Assembly: GCA_033764335.1 (NCBI GenBank) | Contig: JANRJC010000049.1 | Coordinates: 124,001 to 188,000 of the forward strand | Reading direction: 5' to 3' | DNA length: 64,000 bases | Source: JAGQVA01 sp033764335 | GTDB lineage: Bacteria; Bacteroidota; Bacteroidia; J057 | Shown: positions 61,448-64,000 of the stretch, piece by piece | How positions within the stretch are numbered: the stretch's first letter is position 1 | Layout of the letters: the number at the start of each line of letters is the position of its first letter | Made by a program: the position numbers and the translations under genes | Notes under the pieces: model-generated | The model's input: the letters and a program-made list of their open reading frames with translations, nothing else | Told to the model about the DNA's origin: nothing | Database searches by the model: none

Positions 61448-61942
61448 ATGAAATCAAAAAAACTCTTCCGAATTTCCGCACTGATTTTTACAGCTTTTAT
61501 GGCTTTTGTGGTTATTTCCTGTGAGGTAGAACCTGTGGGAAACGTTACTCCAACCGCCGACCTGGTGTTTATTATTTCTGACGACCAAGGGCACCCGGTA
61601 GAGGGAGCCATTGTGTATATTTTCCCCTATAAAAGTTCTTATGACGATTATGTCGCCACGAACCCTGACGGCAATGACCTTATCACTCCTTCGCTTCCGT
61701 CTGAAAATGTGGCAGTAAGTAGTGCGGTCGGGCAGGCTACCTTTATCAACTTCACACTTGAGGGGAATTCCTATGCCTCGGGTTCCACTTATTTCAACCG
61801 CCCCAATCCGCTGTATTTCCGGATTCAGGCCACCGTGGGCGGCTCTCATATCACCAATGATACCGATCTTTTTAAAATCACTTTTAACGAATTGGAGTCC
61901 GGTGAGCATGTTGTGGAAGAAATTCCGGTGGCACTCAATTAA
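61448..61942 (+). CDS. Small lipoprotein with a carboxypeptidase-regulatory-like fold
   Basis: 164 residues. A lipoprotein signal ends in VISC (C25). The mature part resembles a beta-sandwich: LVFIISDDQGHPVEGAIVYIF, read in parts, like the prealbumin-type domains of Bacteroidota surface proteins. A DUF-like C-terminal strand ends EEIPVALN. No family is recognised with certainty. It is followed after 69 bases by the sigma-54 response regulator gene. Confidence 0.7.
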   Translation: MKSKKLFRISALIFTAFMAFVVISCEVEPVGNVTPTADLVFIISDDQGHPVEGAIVYIFPYKSSYDDYVATNPDGNDLITPSLPSENVAVSSAVGQATFINFTLEGNSYASGSTYFNRPNPLYFRIQATVGGSHITNDTDLFKITFNELESGEHVVEEIPVALN

Positions 61943-62011
61943 TTTGTTATTCATTCAGGCACGGGGATTGAAGGGGAATTATTATATTGGCCTGACAAAC
62001 CTGTTCCCCCT

Positions 62012-63391
62012 ATGGATGATTCCGGAAAGTTTCGGATTTTTGTAGTCGAAGATGATGAGTGGTATCGTGAATTGCTGGGTTTTAACCTGGAGTTGAACCC
62101 CGACTACGAAATTACCAAATTTGATACCGCCGGCGCACTTCTGCGCCAACTCGATCAGCAGCCCGACGTGATTACGCTCGATTACCGCCTACCAGATATG
62201 GAAGGGGCTGAGGTATTGAAGAAAATTAAAGAATACAATCCCGATATTGAGGTAATTGTAATCTCTGAACAAAACAGCATCGAAACGGCTGTCAATTTGC
62301 TCAAACTCGGCGCTTATGATTATATTACCAAAACCAATGACATCCGGGATCGCCTCCTGAATGTCGTCAACAATATCCGCAAAAATGCTTCCCTGAAGGT
62401 GCGGATTAATACCCTTCAAAAAGAAGTAAGCCAGAAATACGATTTTGAAACCAGCATTATCGGACAAAGTGCGGCGATCAAAAAAGTATTCGAACTGATT
62501 GAAAAGGCGATCAAAACCAATATCACCGTGACCGTGACTGGCGAAACCGGAACCGGTAAAGAACTTGTCGCCAAAGCCATTCATTTTAGTTCCAAACGCA
62601 AAGATTTTCCCTTTGTAGCCGTGAACATGGCGGCTATTCCTTCCGAACTCATTGAAAGCGAATTGTTTGGCCATGAAAAAGGCGCCTTCACCGGAGCCAA
62701 TAACCGCCGTATCGGTAAGTTTGAAGAAGCCCATAAAGGCACGCTTTTCCTCGATGAAATCGGCGAGATGGATATTACCTTTCAGGCCAAATTATTGCGT
62801 GCTCTCCAGGAAAGAGAAGTCGTGCGAATCGGTAGCAATAAACCGGTCAAACTCGATACGCGCATTATCGTCGCCACCAACCGCAACCTTCTGGAAGAAG
62901 TGAAACACGGAAAATTTCGGGAAGACCTCTACTACCGGCTTTTTGGCCTTCCTATTGAACTTCCTCCGCTTCGGGAAAGAGATAAAGATATTCTTCTCCT
63001 CGCCAAATATTTTCTCACCAGTTTCAGCAAAGAAAATGAACTGGAACCTTTTACCCTCTCCTCTGCCGCTCAGCGAAAACTGCTTTCTTACAGTTATCCC
63101 GGCAATATCCGCGAGCTAAAATCTATTGTCGAACTGGCCGCTGTAATGTCTAACAGCCAGGAAATAGACGAGGACATCATTACCTTCAGTACCTATGACC
63201 CGCTTCCGGATGCTTTGTCGGAGGAAATGACGCTGAAAGAATATACCAACCGGATCATTGATATTTACCTGAAAAAACACGACGAAAATATCAAGCTTGT
63301 TGCCGAAAAACTGGACATAGGGGTTTCTACGATTTATCGGATGCTGAAGGAGCGCAAAGGTGAGGAGGACGATGGCAGCGAACTGTACTAA
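62012..63391 (+). CDS. Sigma-54-dependent response regulator (NtrC family)
   Basis: 459 residues. A receiver domain (about 1-125, D57 in ITLDYRLPD) is followed by an AAA+ domain with Walker A GETGTGKE (about 175-182) and the sigma-54-contacting GAFTGAN loop. Walker B is LFLDEIGEMD, and RRIGKFEEAHKGTLF and LPIELPPLRERD are also present. A Fis-type helix-turn-helix ends the protein (VAEKLDIGVSTIYRML). It activates sigma-54 promoters when phosphorylated by an unknown kinase. It is convergent with the NlpC/P60 gene. Confidence 0.95.
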   Translation: MDDSGKFRIFVVEDDEWYRELLGFNLELNPDYEITKFDTAGALLRQLDQQPDVITLDYRLPDMEGAEVLKKIKEYNPDIEVIVISEQNSIETAVNLLKLGAYDYITKTNDIRDRLLNVVNNIRKNASLKVRINTLQKEVSQKYDFETSIIGQSAAIKKVFELIEKAIKTNITVTVTGETGTGKELVAKAIHFSSKRKDFPFVAVNMAAIPSELIESELFGHEKGAFTGANNRRIGKFEEAHKGTLFLDEIGEMDITFQAKLLRALQEREVVRIGSNKPVKLDTRIIVATNRNLLEEVKHGKFREDLYYRLFGLPIELPPLRERDKDILLLAKYFLTSFSKENELEPFTLSSAAQRKLLSYSYPGNIRELKSIVELAAVMSNSQEIDEDIITFSTYDPLPDALSEEMTLKEYTNRIIDIYLKKHDENIKLVAEKLDIGVSTIYRMLKERKGEEDDGSELY

Positions 63392-64000
63392 GGCGTGACG
63401 GCTTTCCGGAAACGCACACTCCAATAAGGGTCATTCATATTGTCCACTCTTACTCCCCGGCTGGTCGTTGAATGCACAAATTCGATATTGTCACCCTTTA
63501 CCTGTGTGACAAGCCCCACATGGTTGATTCGGCTCCCATTGTTGGCGGAGAAAAAGAGCAGGTGGCCGGGTTCAACTTTTTTCAGCGGAATCGCTCTTCC
63601 CGACGATGCCATCTCAGAGGAGGTGCGGGGAAGCGAAATATTGGCTGCTTCAAAAGAGGTACATACCAGCCCCGAACAATCCATTCCCTTGCGACTGGTA
63701 CCTCCATATTTATAAGGAGTGCCAACATAAGATAGTGCTGTTTTTACGACTTTGCTGGTTCCCAAAGCCGTTTCCGCTTCGGTTACCGTCTCTTTTTTAG
63801 GGGAGTGAGAATAGACGATTTCGGATTCTTTTTCTTTGGCCGGGGTTATTTTTACGGTTTCGGTAGAATGAGGTCTGGCAGATTCAGAAGGCGTTTTGGC
63901 CGGTACAGGGGTTTCTTTTTTGTTTGTCAGGTAATCGTACCGCTGGACTTTTTTGGCTGGAGTACAGGCAGAAAGGATTCCCGCGGCGAGTATGGGAAGT
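63388..64000 (-). CDS. NlpC/P60-family peptidoglycan endopeptidase lipoprotein (partial, cut by window edge)
   Basis: The frame stays open to the right edge, so the N-terminus is missing. The visible part begins near a lipobox-like LSAC, followed by a Lys/Glu/Pro-rich linker. The catalytic domain has the Cys nucleophile in GMDCSGLV and the His in INHVGLVTQ, with a further His in EFVHSTTSRGV, the NlpC/P60 triad type. Such enzymes cleave the stem peptide of peptidoglycan at gamma-D-Glu-diamino acid links. A TTG-initiated start inside the visible part is less likely than continuation beyond 64000. Confidence 0.92.
   Translation of the reverse strand, partial: LPILAAGILSACTPAKKVQRYDYLTNKKETPVPAKTPSESARPHSTETVKITPAKEKESEIVYSHSPKKETVTEAETALGTSKVVKTALSYVGTPYKYGGTSRKGMDCSGLVCTSFEAANISLPRTSSEMASSGRAIPLKKVEPGHLLFFSANNGSRINHVGLVTQVKGDNIEFVHSTTSRGVRVDNMNDPYWSVRFRKAVTP

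Noticed and set aside
1..64000. Prophage, transposase, tRNA, rRNA or integrative element
   Set aside because: No capsid, integrase or transposase gene and no cloverleaf-like sequence was seen in the gene gaps; the only transfer signs are the rloAB module and relic genes.

Overview
The window is a chromosomal stretch of a Bacteroidota bacterium. It looks Saprospiria/Lewinella-like or Cytophagia-like, but the exact lineage cannot be read from the sequence. The evidence is the set of families typical of the phylum: a DUF5686/carboxypeptidase-regulatory-like protein, a BlaR1-type M56 peptidase with a C-terminal TonB-receptor plug, FtsX followed by DUF3098, a two-component regulator with a propeller sensor, a large lipoprotein alpha-2-macroglobulin, a lipoprotein with a type IX secretion (T9SS)-like sorting domain, and promoters of the TTTG-N19-TAnnTTTG type. 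No rRNA, tRNA, CRISPR array, prophage or insertion-sequence transposase was seen. Most of the window is ordinary core genome.

Layout. 1-5.6 kb: TonB-family protein, small outer-membrane protein, caspase-like protease, gyrB. 5.8-16 kb: AsmA-like protein, NhaD-type antiporter, Glu/Leu dehydrogenase, ComF-type phosphoribosyltransferase, BatA-like VWA protein, then an operon of thiol peroxidase, ECF sigma factor and cupin anti-sigma factor. 15.5-22.8 kb: a second ECF sigma factor with a membrane partner, DUF5686 protein, the blaR1/blaI pair with a very clear self-regulated promoter, and a catalytically gutted acyl-CoA synthetase relative. 22.8-33.7 kb: DUF983, MscS, FtsX, DUF3098, TPR protein, class III aminotransferase, mini-lipoprotein, alpha-2-macroglobulin, small GldM-C-like protein. 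33.8-42.8 kb: a signalling block with a LytS/LytTR pair, a REC protein coupled to a REC-kinase-REC-cyclase giant, a relic ATPase and a propeller histidine kinase carrying an in-frame palindromic element. 42.8-47.8 kb: molybdenum hydroxylase operon with one Fe-S subunit and two paralogous Mo subunits. 48-50 kb: an AT-richer two-gene ATPase/RloB module, a likely phage-defence system of the AbiL/RloAB kind, whose right edge abuts a remnant of an aldo/keto reductase gene. 50-54.6 kb: AraC regulator with a beta-barrel protein, hybrid histidine kinase. 54.9-61.4 kb: nucleotide-sugar and glycosyltransferase genes (epimerase, RmlC-like, SAF-domain oxidoreductase, GT2, CDP-glucose synthase, second nucleotidyltransferase) with yebC in the middle. 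61.4-64 kb: lipoprotein, sigma-54 response regulator, and an NlpC/P60 lipoprotein cut by the right edge.

The most notable observations are: (1) the RloA/RloB module and the reductase remnant at its exact 3' edge, which together suggest a recent insertion; (2) a BlaI operator placed in the spacer of a perfect Bacteroidota promoter; (3) a 120-bp, 40-codon palindromic element inside the ATPase domain of a sensor kinase; (4) several broken or core-deleted genes; and (5) an unusual REC-kinase-REC-cyclase protein translationally coupled to a lone receiver.
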